A DNA stretch of 64,000 nt from Collimonas sp. OK242 (GCF_900107095.1 NZ_FNOR01000009.1:163782-227781); one strand, 5' to 3'. Shown: positions 1-11,149, numbered from the stretch's first letter. Made by a program: numbers and translations. The notes: a model not told the origin generated them from the letters alone.

Positions 1-55
1 CAGCATCATCAAACAGTCAGTTTTCCTCAAAGTAGTTTACAGTTTCTTTGCCCAT

Positions 56-78
56 ATATAGTATACCCCCCTATATTA
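56..78 (+). promoter_or_regulatory. RcnR/FrmR-type operator upstream of the repressor gene
   Basis: A run of six C (66-71) is flanked by AT-rich inverted half sites, ATAGTATA on the left and TATATTAT on the right. This G/C-tract-with-AT-arms layout is the known operator form of the RcnR/CsoR/FrmR repressor family. It lies 16-38 bases before the repressor start, so it probably covers the promoter and gives autoregulation of the repressor and the downstream exporter. Confidence 0.6.
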
Positions 79-93
79 TCTACTGAGACGGTC

Positions 94-372
94 ATGGGAC
101 ATACGATCAAAGACAAGCAAAAACTCTTGAACCGGGTGCGCCGCATTCGCGGCCAGGTCGATGCCATCGAACGCGCGTTGGAAGATGAGAAGGGTTGCAT
201 GGATGTACTCCAGCAAATTACCAGCTGTCGCGGCGCCATGAACGGCTTGCTGGCGGTTGTTCTGGAAGATCACATACGCACCCACCTGGTGGATGCAGAC
301 CCGGACAGCCATGAAGGGCACGGCGACGCCAGGGAGCAATTGATTGATGTCGTCAACAGCTATTTCAAGTGA
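94..372 (+). CDS. rcnR: Ni/Co-responsive transcriptional repressor, RcnR/FrmR family
   Basis: Small all-helical DNA-binding repressor (92 aa) of the CsoR/RcnR/FrmR (DUF156) family. The metal ligands known from E. coli RcnR are all present: His3, Cys35, His60 and His64, with the N-terminal motif MGHTIKDKQ. The first helix (RVRRIRGQVDAIERALE) reads more like FrmR, so the formaldehyde-sensor branch was considered. His3, His64 and the rcnA gene next door favour nickel/cobalt sensing. It should repress itself and rcnA from the C6-tract operator just upstream and release DNA on binding Ni or Co. The ATG at 94 places His3 correctly. Confidence 0.85.
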   Translation: MGHTIKDKQKLLNRVRRIRGQVDAIERALEDEKGCMDVLQQITSCRGAMNGLLAVVLEDHIRTHLVDADPDSHEGHGDAREQLIDVVNSYFK

Positions 373-474
373 GTCCGGCGAGCATGCAGTGACTGCGCAG
401 TGAGCGGCCCCTTGCCGTTTTTTGCATGCCTGCGCCGACTCGAAGCAATCTACAAAAACATATAAGGCTGTCCC

Positions 475-1608
475 ATGACTGAATTTGCAACTCTGCTGCA
501 GCAGGGCGCGTCCAATGCCTGGCTGTTCATTCCCAGCGCGATCTTGCTGGGCGCATTACATGGCCTCGAACCTGGTCACTCCAAGACCATGATGGCGGCC
601 TTCATCGTCGCGATACGCGGCACGATGACGCAAGCCATCCTGCTCGGACTATCGGCGACTATCTCCCACACCGCTGTCGTGTGGGCCGTCGCATTGATAG
701 GATTATACTTTGGCCGGCAATGGAATGCCGAGGCTAGCGAACCGTACTTTCAAGTGGCGTCCGCGGTACTGATTATCGGTGTCGCAGCATGGATGATATG
801 GCGGACCTGGCGGCACCAGCAGCTCGCCGGGCACAGCCATGATCACGCTCACAATCACAACCATCAGCACGATGAAACCAAGCGGATCGACACCGGTCAC
901 GGCATAGTGCGATTGGAAATATTCGAGGATGGCATCCCGCCGCGCTTCCGGCTGTACAGCGACAACAAGCATGGCCACACCTGGGGTGCGGATCAGGTGA
1001 GGATAACGACGGAGCGGGCTGACGGCGGCACGCAGTCATTCACCTTCGGACAACGCGACGGCTTTGTCGAATCGGAGCAAGTGATTCCCGAACCCCACGA
1101 ATTCGTGGCGCGCCTGCGCCTGGGACATGAACAGCATGGCCACGACTATGACGTGGAGTACGTAGAACACGCCGGCCACGATCGCCACGTCATCAAGGAT
1201 TATGAAAGGCTGGATGTATCGGCGCCGGGTTATCAAGACCCGCACGAGTTAGCGCACGCCAACGACATCCGCCACCGCTTCGCCAATCGTGAGGTGACAA
1301 CCGGGCAGATCATCATGTTCGGCTTGACCGGCGGCCTGATTCCCTGCCCTGCCTCGATCACCGTATTGCTGTTGTGCCTGCAACTGAAAAAGATCGCCCT
1401 TGGGGCGACATTGGTTCTGTGTTTCAGTATCGGCCTGGCATTGACGATGGTGCTGTCCGGTGCTTTAGCCGCCTTGAGCGTAAAACACGTGTCCAAACGC
1501 TGGAGTGGATTCGGTGAATTTGCACGCAAAGCGCCATATTTTTCCGGCGCGCTGATCCTGCTGGTTGGCTTCTATGTTGCTTATCAAGGCTTGCACGCCT
1601 TGCTATGA
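475..1608 (+). CDS. rcnA: Nickel/cobalt efflux permease RcnA with an inserted extra domain
   Basis: Inner-membrane exporter of Ni2+/Co2+. The N-terminal part (residues 1-115, motif LHGLEPGHSKTMMAAF) and C-terminal part (about 268-377, motif GLTGGLIPCPASITVLL) match RcnA membrane segments closely. The central loop has the usual His-rich stretch (HSHDHAHNHNHQHDE, about 120-134). It is then extended by roughly 110 residues, making the protein 377 aa against about 274 in E. coli. The insert holds an EIFEDGIPPRFRLY motif like that in the N-terminal domain of some heavy-metal RND adaptor proteins. It follows rcnR by 102 bases, probably in one transcript; AAGG lies 7-10 bases before the ATG. Confidence 0.9.
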   Translation: MTEFATLLQQGASNAWLFIPSAILLGALHGLEPGHSKTMMAAFIVAIRGTMTQAILLGLSATISHTAVVWAVALIGLYFGRQWNAEASEPYFQVASAVLIIGVAAWMIWRTWRHQQLAGHSHDHAHNHNHQHDETKRIDTGHGIVRLEIFEDGIPPRFRLYSDNKHGHTWGADQVRITTERADGGTQSFTFGQRDGFVESEQVIPEPHEFVARLRLGHEQHGHDYDVEYVEHAGHDRHVIKDYERLDVSAPGYQDPHELAHANDIRHRFANREVTTGQIIMFGLTGGLIPCPASITVLLLCLQLKKIALGATLVLCFSIGLALTMVLSGALAALSVKHVSKRWSGFGEFARKAPYFSGALILLVGFYVAYQGLHALL

Positions 1609-1759
1609 ATGCCTTTTTTGTGGGTATCGCGAACAACAAATTTCACATTTTTTAACAGCTGTAACGTGTGCAATTTAGATGTAATTTATTGCATCATTAA
1701 TCGTTTTCGAAATAAAAACGGATATAGTTTGTAACACCAAATAACTGTGGGAAATAGAT

Positions 1760-2182
1760 ATGAAACGCATACTCTGCGCAGCAGCGCTTGTAGCAGCCAG
1801 CGCCACCGCCTTTATGCCAACCTCGGCTATGGCGCAAATAGGTGTAAACATCACGATTGGAACACCGCCGCCTCCGCCAAGATACGAAATTGTGCCGCCG
1901 CCGCGGGTTGGCTACATCTGGGCGCCAGGATACTGGAATTGGGACGGCGGCCGCCATGTTTGGGCTGGCGGACATTGGGAAAGAGCGCGCAGCGGGTATC
2001 TGTACGACCGGCCGGAATGGTTTCAAGGAAGTAACGGATGGGAACTGCGTCGCGGCGGCTGGCGCCAGGGCGGCGACCGCCATGAAAATTATCGTGACGA
2101 GCGTCGCGATGATGACCGGCGTGACGACGACAGAGGCCGCTATCATTGCCCGCCAGGACAAGCCAAAAAAGGTAATTGCTGA
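1760..2182 (+). CDS. Secreted YXWGXW-repeat small protein
   Basis: 140-residue protein with a clear Sec signal peptide (residues 1-25, ending AMA). The mature part starts with a proline run, then aromatic/glycine repeats of the W-x-x-G-x-W type (GYIWAPGYW, HVWAGGHW). The C-terminal tail is strongly charged, Asp/Arg-rich, and ends in a Cys pair region (CPPGQAKKGNC). This fits the YXWGXW repeat family common in Burkholderiales, whose function is unknown. It is likely periplasmic or outer-membrane associated. It has its own upstream gap of 151 bases and a strong inverted repeat behind it, so it is probably monocistronic. Confidence 0.75.
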   Translation: MKRILCAAALVAASATAFMPTSAMAQIGVNITIGTPPPPPRYEIVPPPRVGYIWAPGYWNWDGGRHVWAGGHWERARSGYLYDRPEWFQGSNGWELRRGGWRQGGDRHENYRDERRDDDRRDDDRGRYHCPPGQAKKGNC

Positions 2183-2196
2183 AGTATGGCTGCGCC

Positions 2197-2228
2197 AGCC
2201 TGATCCGATCTATCCATCGGATCAGGCT
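2197..2228. terminator. Inverted repeat, probable terminator after the YXWGXW gene
   Basis: Perfect 13-bp arms (2197-2209 and 2216-2228, AGCCTGATCCGAT) with a 6-base loop, 15 bases after the stop codon. There is no proper T-run after it, so intrinsic termination is likely but not certain. Confidence 0.55.
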
Positions 2229-2479
2229 TGGATTCATGCGTTCCAGATTCATTCGCTCCCCTCTCATCCCTTCACTCCGCCAGCGCGCCCCATTCACGCG
2301 TGATCGCCGGAGCAAACTCTAAAATCCCGACCCTGATATAGTGCTAGGTTGATCCGTTTGATATGGCATTTGCAGCAGCGGCTGGATATTCTCGCCGATG
2401 GCAGCCGCAAGCCCTTCACACGTGAAAATTGCATTTCCAACAAGCCAACACGGCCTTAAACTTACGCTGAAAGCTGTAG

Positions 2480-5347
<2,868 letters not shown>

Positions 5348-5362
5348 TATAACGAGATAACC

Positions 5363-6142
5363 ATGTCGACCAACACCACTCCGGCGCTGTCCGCAGCGCA
5401 AATCGCCGCCTTTCAAACAGACGGTTATCTGATCTTGCCGCGCATGGTGCCGGCCGCGGATTGCGAGCTGATGATCGCCACCGCCAATGACCATCTGGCG
5501 CAGGCGGTGGCGCCGCTGGAATACGAATCCGAAGTCGGCTACCCCGGCGCGCCAAAGTCGCTCGATAGCGTCGGCGGCCGCACTGCACGCCGCCTGCGCA
5601 ATGCCTATCAGCGACACGACGCCTATCGCGCCTGGGCTCGCAATCCGCAGCTGGTGGCGATGCTGGAGCTGCTGCTGGGCGAGCCGGTATGCCTGACCTT
5701 ATCGCATCACAATTGCGTGATGACCAAGCACCCGCATTTCGGCACCGCCACCGGCTGGCATCGCGATATTCGCTACTGGTCGTTCCCGCGCAACGAGTTG
5801 ATCTCGGTCTGGCTGGCGCTCGATAGCGAGAACCAGAATAATGGCGGCCTGTGCTTCATTCCAGGTTCGCACCGCTTCGACGTCAAACCCGAACAGATGG
5901 ACCAGCTGGATTTCCTGCGGCCGGAAATCGCCGCAAACCAGGCCTTGTTTGCACAAGGGAAAGCGGTAGAATTGCAGCAAGGCGATGTGGTCTTTTTCCA
6001 TAGCGGACTGTTCCACGCAGCCGGCAGGAATAATACCGAAGCGGTCAAGGAATCGGTGGTATTTGCTTATCATGGACAAAGCAACCAGCCGGTGCCGGGC
6101 AGCCGTTCCGCCGCCTCGGAAGATATCCTACTGAGCCATTGA
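5363..6142 (+). CDS. Phytanoyl-CoA dioxygenase (PhyH) family protein
   Basis: Probable non-haem Fe(II)/2-oxoglutarate-dependent oxygenase of 259 aa. The iron triad is visible as His133-x-Asp135 (TGWHRDIRYW) and distal His218 (FFHSGLFHAAGRN). The position 11 residues after the distal His, normally the Arg that binds the 2-oxoglutarate carboxylate, is Lys229. The substrate cannot be told; bacterial PhyH proteins act on varied small molecules. It begins 15 bases after the uvrA stop, so it may be co-transcribed with it. It converges with the PepSY gene, and the two 3' ends overlap by 15 bases. Confidence 0.85.
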   Translation: MSTNTTPALSAAQIAAFQTDGYLILPRMVPAADCELMIATANDHLAQAVAPLEYESEVGYPGAPKSLDSVGGRTARRLRNAYQRHDAYRAWARNPQLVAMLELLLGEPVCLTLSHHNCVMTKHPHFGTATGWHRDIRYWSFPRNELISVWLALDSENQNNGGLCFIPGSHRFDVKPEQMDQLDFLRPEIAANQALFAQGKAVELQQGDVVFFHSGLFHAAGRNNTEAVKESVVFAYHGQSNQPVPGSRSAASEDILLSH

Positions 6143-7309
6143 AGCCAGGTGCAAACGACGCGCGCGCGCCAAGGTTTCCGATTTCCGCTTTTGCAGCCAG
6201 ATGGCGATCCCGGTAATCATGAACAAGAGCGGCAGCAGACCCAGGAACGCGACCAGTATCTTGCCCGGCAAACCCAGTATCTGACCGGTATGCAAGCCAT
6301 ACTGCACGCCCATGAAGGTATCGCCGGCAGAACCTTTTAGCGGATCCAGCGCGCGCAGCACATGGCCGTCCGCGGCATCGATAAATACCCGCACACTGCC
6401 GCCATCCTGGATGTCATCCGGCTTGCGCAAACGGACTTGGTAGATGCCGCGCTTCTCGTCACGCGCGATGCGCGCCGGCGTAGCGAGCGGCATGCTTGCC
6501 TGTGCCGCAGCCAGCGCTTGCTGCCAATTGATTTGCAGGACTTTCGGCTGGCTTTCAGCGGCCGAGCCCTTGGGCGGCGGCGTCAGCACCGACAGGCTGG
6601 AAACCAGCGGACGGGCGACGTCCGGCAAATTCATCACAGCGCCGGTAAAGGCCGTTATCACCAGCAATATTCCAGCGACCAGGCCTACCGTGCGATGCAG
6701 GTCGTACATCAGGCGAAAACTGCCGGCGCCGCGTTTGATCGACAGTGCCTTGCCCCAGCCATTGCGATGCTTGGGCCAGGCCAGTGCAAAGCCGATCAAT
6801 AGCGTCGCTACCCACAACAAACCGAGGCTGCCGGAGATGATGGCACCGGGCTTGTCCAGCAACAGATAGCGATGCAAGCGGAATAGAAACGGCATCAGGT
6901 TTTGCGGCGCCAGGCCGACCGCTTTGGTATTGCGTTCACCGACTACGGTAGCGCTGAACGGATCGATAAATACCGTATCCACCGGCAGCTCGCCGTTCGG
7001 TTTGCGCGAACGCAGTTTTGCCTGGAGCGGCGCGGCGGCGTCCTGCCCCATGGCAAAAAAAGCCAGCCGCGCATGCGGATAATCGTGTTCAATCCGGGCT
7101 GCCAGCACATCGACAGGCTGCCGGCTGCTTGTGGCGCTGGCGGGGACGGCGAGATGGTAGAACTGCGGATTCAGCCAGGCATCGATGTCATCGTTAAACG
7201 CCAGCGCTGCGCCGGTCAGGCCAGCCATGACAAGAAACAGGGACAGCAACAAACCGCTGTAGCGATGTAATTTAACCAGCCAATGACGCATTGCTTTTTT
7301 CACAATCAA
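6128..7309 (-). CDS. PepSY-associated transmembrane protein (PiuB-like, iron-related)
   Basis: Inner-membrane protein of about 393 aa with the PepSY_TM layout: an N-terminal membrane helix after WLVKLHRYSG, further helices near 155-175 and 205-228, and one before the C-terminus (about 345-370), with periplasmic PepSY-type segments between. Such proteins often sit beside siderophore receptors, and many are proposed to help ferric-siderophore reduction. A Fur-like box 48-68 bases upstream supports iron control. The start is uncertain: TTG at 7309 has AAGGTG 9 bases before it, while GTG at 7303 and ATG at 7291 (MRHWLVKLHR) are alternatives. Confidence 0.85.
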   Translation of the reverse strand: MIVKKAMRHWLVKLHRYSGLLLSLFLVMAGLTGAALAFNDDIDAWLNPQFYHLAVPASATSSRQPVDVLAARIEHDYPHARLAFFAMGQDAAAPLQAKLRSRKPNGELPVDTVFIDPFSATVVGERNTKAVGLAPQNLMPFLFRLHRYLLLDKPGAIISGSLGLLWVATLLIGFALAWPKHRNGWGKALSIKRGAGSFRLMYDLHRTVGLVAGILLVITAFTGAVMNLPDVARPLVSSLSVLTPPPKGSAAESQPKVLQINWQQALAAAQASMPLATPARIARDEKRGIYQVRLRKPDDIQDGGSVRVFIDAADGHVLRALDPLKGSAGDTFMGVQYGLHTGQILGLPGKILVAFLGLLPLLFMITGIAIWLQKRKSETLARARRLHLASMAQ

Positions 7310-7356
7310 ACTCGCTTACACCTTACATAAAGCGAGTATTGTAAATCTCGATTGAA

Positions 7357-7377
7357 TGAGAATGGGTATTATTCTCA
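7357..7377 (-). promoter_or_regulatory. Fur-like box upstream of the PepSY gene
   Basis: TGAGAAT and ATTCTCA form a perfect inverted repeat around a 7-base centre. The inner 19 bases (7358-7376) match the classical Fur box at 13 of 19 positions. The site overlaps the last codon and stop of the antiporter gene on the same strand and precedes the iron-type PepSY gene. Confidence 0.55.
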
Positions 7378-9399
7378 AAAATCTTCGTCACTGTGATGGC
7401 TGCTGCTGGCCCACGCTTGCAGCAAGCGCCCTTCGGCCCGGGAGATGGCATCTGCCGCACCACGCAGGACGACAATGTCTCCTGCCTGCAACACCGCCTC
7501 CGGGGTGATGGCAATACCGTTGCGGCCGCGCCGCAAAGCGGTGATCTCAGCGCCCATTTCCGGCAGGCCCAGCCAGGCCAGCGAGCGGCCGATGGCGCGA
7601 GCGCCTGGCGGCAAAGCCACTGAATGCAAGCGCACTTGCAAATGATCGGCGGCATCCGGCGCATCGTCGATGCCGTGGAAAAATCCGCGCAAGGTGGCAT
7701 AGCGTTCATCACGCGTAGCCTGCACCCGGTGCACCACGCGGCGCAAGGGCACTCCCAGCAAGACCAGCGCATGCGAGGCCAGCATCAGGCTGCCTTCCAT
7801 GGCTTCCGGCACCACTTCGGTGGCGCCGGCGGCGCGCAACTGGTCGAGATCGGTATCGTCGTAGCTGCGCACGATCACCGGCAGCGTCGGCGCCAGTTCG
7901 CTCACATGGTGCAGCACTTTCAGGGCGGACGGCGTGCTGGCATAGGTGATCACCAGGGCGGCGGCGCGATGCACGCCCGCTGCTACCAGGCTCTCGCGGC
8001 GCGAGGCGTCGCCATAAGAAACCTGGGCGCCGGCAGCGCGTGCGTCGCGCACGCGATCCGGATCGAGATCCAGCGCGTGGTAATCGATGCCTTCTTCCTT
8101 CAGCAGCTTGGCCAGGCTCTGGCCGCTGCGGCCGAAGCCGGCGATGATCACATGCTTCTTGGTTGCCATGGTGCGCGTTGCAATCTGGGTCAGGGCCAGC
8201 GACTGCATCATCCATTCGCTGGAAGACAGTTTCATCACGATCGCGTCCGATTTGGCCAGGACGAACGGCGCGGCCAGCATCGACAGCACCATGGACGCCA
8301 GGATCAGCTGGATCAGCAAAGGATCGATCAGTTGCAGGCCGCCGGCCTGATTCAGCAGCACGAAGCCGAACTCCCCTGCCTGCGCCAGCGCCAAGCCGGT
8401 GCGCAGCGCCACGCCGGTGGAAGAGCGAAAGACTTTTGCCAGCAAGGCGATCAATACGAACTTGAGAAACACGGGCCCTATCAGCAACAGCAATACCAGC
8501 CACCAGTGTTCCATTACCAGGCGCAGATTGAGCAACATGCCGACGGTGATGAAGAACAAACCCAGCAAGACGTCGCGAAACGATTTGATGTCTTCTTCCA
8601 CCTGATGCTTGTATTCGGTTTCGGAAATCAGCATGCCTGCAATAAATGCGCCCAGCGCCAGCGACAAACCGGCGCGTTCGGTAATCCATGCGGACGCCAG
8701 CGTGATCAACAGCAGATTCAGCATGAACAGCTCTTGCGAGCGGCGCCGTACCACGATCTGGAACCAGCGCCGCATCAGTTTCTGGCCGAAGAACAGCAGC
8801 AGCGCCAGCAGCAGCACCGCTTTGCCGCTAGCCCAGGCCAGCGTCGCCAGCAAATTGCCGGAATGCTCGCTGAGCGCCGGCACGATAATCAGCAGCGGCA
8901 CCAGCGCCAGGTCCTGAAACAGCAGAATGCCGATGATGCGGCGCCCGTGCTCGGTTTCCAGCTCCATTCTTTCCGTCAGCAACTTGGAGACGATGGCGGT
9001 GGACGACATGGTCAGCGCGCCGCCCAGGGCGAACGCCGCCTGCCAGCTGATATTGGTGAATTGCGGCAGGACGATCGCCATCAGCCAGCCGAAAAGCATG
9101 GTGGCGCCGATGGTCAGCAGCACCTGCGCCATGCCCAGTCCGAACACGATATGCCGCATGGCCGTCAATTTCGGCAGCGAAAATTCGAGTCCGATGGAAA
9201 ACATCAAAAACACCACGCCAAATTCGGCCAGCGCGTGGGTGGTGGCGTTATCTTCTGCAAAGCCCAGCGCATGCGGGCCGATCAGGATCCCCACCACCAG
9301 ATAGCCCAGCATGGGTGGCAAATGGAAGCTGCGAAAAGCTACCACCCCAAGTACGGCGGAGCCAAGCAACAAGATTGTCAGTTCAAGTCCGGAAAGCAT
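7375..9399 (-). CDS. CPA2-family cation:proton antiporter with RCK/TrkA domains (Kef/YbaL-like)
   Basis: Inner-membrane monovalent cation/proton antiporter of 674 aa. The first about 390 residues are a Na/H-exchanger membrane domain (starts LSGLELTILLLGSAVLG, motif GYLVVGILIGPHALGF). A TrkA-N/RCK domain follows with the Rossmann motif IIAGFGRSGQSLA (about 415-425), then a TrkA-C domain at the C-terminus. This is the layout of KefB/KefC and YbaL. No KefF/KefG partner lies nearby, so glutathione gating is not supported. ATG at 9399 is preferred over TTG at 9408; no good ribosome site is visible. Confidence 0.88.
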   Translation of the reverse strand: MLSGLELTILLLGSAVLGVVAFRSFHLPPMLGYLVVGILIGPHALGFAEDNATTHALAEFGVVFLMFSIGLEFSLPKLTAMRHIVFGLGMAQVLLTIGATMLFGWLMAIVLPQFTNISWQAAFALGGALTMSSTAIVSKLLTERMELETEHGRRIIGILLFQDLALVPLLIIVPALSEHSGNLLATLAWASGKAVLLLALLLFFGQKLMRRWFQIVVRRRSQELFMLNLLLITLASAWITERAGLSLALGAFIAGMLISETEYKHQVEEDIKSFRDVLLGLFFITVGMLLNLRLVMEHWWLVLLLLIGPVFLKFVLIALLAKVFRSSTGVALRTGLALAQAGEFGFVLLNQAGGLQLIDPLLIQLILASMVLSMLAAPFVLAKSDAIVMKLSSSEWMMQSLALTQIATRTMATKKHVIIAGFGRSGQSLAKLLKEEGIDYHALDLDPDRVRDARAAGAQVSYGDASRRESLVAAGVHRAAALVITYASTPSALKVLHHVSELAPTLPVIVRSYDDTDLDQLRAAGATEVVPEAMEGSLMLASHALVLLGVPLRRVVHRVQATRDERYATLRGFFHGIDDAPDAADHLQVRLHSVALPPGARAIGRSLAWLGLPEMGAEITALRRGRNGIAITPEAVLQAGDIVVLRGAADAISRAEGRLLQAWASSSHHSDEDF

Positions 9400-9492
9400 T
9401 ATTGGCAATCAATTAATTCAATATCAACATTATGTTGCGGCAACGCTAAATCGAAAAGGGCTGAAGACAGATTAATTGAAGCCGATGAAGAC

Positions 9493-9508
9493 TGGCAAGT
9501 TTTTTGCT
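9493..9508 (+). promoter_or_regulatory. Sigma-54-type (-24/-12) promoter before kdsD
   Basis: TGGCAAG-N4-TTGCT matches the RpoN consensus TGGCACG-N4-TTGCW except at one position, and the GG and GC are separated by the required 10 bases. A start site near 9519 would give a leader of about 15 bases before the kdsD ATG. A sigma-70-like TATACT (9522-9527) overlaps it, but its -35 is poor. An IHF-like sequence (AATCAA-N4-TTC, 9407-9419) lies upstream. The sequence match is seen; use as a promoter is inferred. Confidence 0.45.
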
Positions 9509-9533
9509 TTAGGATTTCGTTTATACTTTCGGG

Positions 9534-10565
9534 ATGAGTCTATCCGATACCAAAAATTTGCCACACTCCCTGTCCAGGTCATTCGATGCCGGCCGTGCGC
9601 TAGAGCTTGCCCGCAGCACCCTGCAAATCGAAGCCGATGCCATTATTGCATTGAAAAACCGGATCTCGGACAACCTCAACGATCCCTTCGCCCAGGCAAT
9701 TGGCTTGCTGCTCAATTGCAACGGCCGGGTAGTCGTGTCCGGCATAGGAAAATCCGGCCACATTGCCCGCAAGATCGCCGCGACGCTAGCCTCTACCGGC
9801 ACCCCGGCGCTGTTCATCCATCCTGCCGAAGCCGCGCATGGCGATCTTGGCATGGTGACCGAGGACGATGCCTTCATTGCCATCTCCAATTCAGGCGAAA
9901 CCGCCGAGCTGATGGCGATCGTGCCGATCATCAAACGCATGGGCGCCAGCCTGATCGCGATGACCGGCAATGACGGCTCGGCATTGGCGCAACTCGCCAA
10001 CGTGCACCTGAATGTCAAGGTGGACCAGGAAGCCTGCCCCTTGAATCTGGCCCCCACCGCCAGCACCACCGCCACCTTGGCGATGGGCGACGCCTTGGCG
10101 GTAGCGCTGCTGGATGCGCGTGGCTTCCGCGAGGAAGATTTCGCCCGCTCCCATCCTGGCGGCGCACTTGGACGCCGTCTGCTGACCCATGTGCGTGACG
10201 TCATGCGCAGCGGCGAAGCAATCCCGGCGGTGACTGCGGATGTATCGCTGTCGATGGCCTTGCTTGAGATCACCCGCAAGGGGATCGCCATGACCGCCGT
10301 GGTGGACGAACATTTCCATGCCATCGGCGTGTTTACCGATGGCGATCTGCGGCGCCTGATCGAGCAGGTGCAAGATTTCACCAAGCTGACGATCGCCGAC
10401 GTGATGCACGCCAATCCGCGCACCATAGGCCCCGATCAACTGGCGGTCGATGCGGTGCATATGATGGAGCAGTTCCGCATCAATCAGCTGCTGGTAAGCG
10501 ATGCCGCCGGCAAGCTGGTCGGCGCGCTGCATATCCATGACCTGACCCGCGCCAAGGTGATCTGA
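9534..10565 (+). CDS. kdsD: D-arabinose-5-phosphate isomerase (KpsF/GutQ family)
   Basis: Interconverts ribulose-5-phosphate and arabinose-5-phosphate, the first step towards Kdo for lipopolysaccharide. The 343-aa protein has an N-terminal SIS sugar-isomerase domain (GRVVVSGIGKSGHIARKIA, then SNSGETAELM) and two C-terminal CBS domains (from about 215, MRSGEAIPAV...; the second about 285-343). It is the first gene of kdsD-kdsC-lptC-lptA-lptB and overlaps kdsC by one base (TGATG). The short leader has no clear Shine-Dalgarno sequence. Confidence 0.95.
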   Translation: MSLSDTKNLPHSLSRSFDAGRALELARSTLQIEADAIIALKNRISDNLNDPFAQAIGLLLNCNGRVVVSGIGKSGHIARKIAATLASTGTPALFIHPAEAAHGDLGMVTEDDAFIAISNSGETAELMAIVPIIKRMGASLIAMTGNDGSALAQLANVHLNVKVDQEACPLNLAPTASTTATLAMGDALAVALLDARGFREEDFARSHPGGALGRRLLTHVRDVMRSGEAIPAVTADVSLSMALLEITRKGIAMTAVVDEHFHAIGVFTDGDLRRLIEQVQDFTKLTIADVMHANPRTIGPDQLAVDAVHMMEQFRINQLLVSDAAGKLVGALHIHDLTRAKVI

Positions 10566-11149
10566 TGACGACCCTGGCTAGCCATGGCGAAAGCACCGAT
10601 CTGACAGCGCGTGCCGCGCGGGTTCGCCTGATGATTTTTGATGTCGACGGCATCCTGACCGACGGCGGCCTGCTGTATGGCGCCGACGGCGAACAACTCA
10701 AACGCTTTAACGTGCTCGATGGGCATGGCATCAAACAGCTGCAGCAAAGCGGCGTCGCCACTGCGATCATCAGCGCACGCCAGTCGGCGATTGTCAGCCG
10801 TCGCGCCAGCGACCTCGGCATCGCCCATGTGCATCAAGGTGTGCATGACAAGCACGCAGCTTTTGCAGCGTTGCTGGCGCAACTGCAGCTGACGCCGGAC
10901 GCATGCGGATTCATCGGCGACGATGTGATCGACTTGCCGATCCTGTCGCAAGTCGGTTTTGCCGCCAGCGTGCCGAACGGCCATCCAGACGTCAGAAGTC
11001 GCGTACACTACGTCACCCAGGCCGGCGGCGGCCACGGTGCCGCGCGTGAAATCTGCGACCTGATCATGCTTGCACAAAATACTTATGCCGGTGCATTGGC
11101 ATCGTATCTGCACGTTACTTTGCGTGCAACTCCGCCAGGTACAGCATGA
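10565..11149 (+). CDS. kdsC: 3-deoxy-D-manno-octulosonate-8-phosphate phosphatase
   Basis: HAD-superfamily phosphatase that releases Kdo from Kdo-8-phosphate. The 194-aa protein lacks a cap domain, as KdsC does. It shows HAD motif I as MIFDVDGILTDG (about 22-31) and motif IV as GFIGDDVIDLPIL. It lies between kdsD and lptC, overlapping both starts, as in other proteobacterial Kdo/Lpt clusters. The chain is slightly longer at the N-terminus than E. coli KdsC. Confidence 0.95.
   Translation: MTTLASHGESTDLTARAARVRLMIFDVDGILTDGGLLYGADGEQLKRFNVLDGHGIKQLQQSGVATAIISARQSAIVSRRASDLGIAHVHQGVHDKHAAFAALLAQLQLTPDACGFIGDDVIDLPILSQVGFAASVPNGHPDVRSRVHYVTQAGGGHGAAREICDLIMLAQNTYAGALASYLHVTLRATPPGTA

Noticed and set aside
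2229..2479. LexA/SOS box expected before uvrA
   Set aside because: No CTGT-N8-ACAG or close variant is found between the inverted repeat and the uvrA start.
7375..9399. Naming the antiporter KefB or KefC
   Set aside because: No ancillary KefF/KefG gene is adjacent and the sequence alone does not separate Kef from YbaL-type proteins.
7624..9537. A 637-codon plus-strand open frame opposite the antiporter gene
   Set aside because: Gln/His/Arg-rich antisense translation with no domain; the antiporter frame has clear membrane and RCK motifs.
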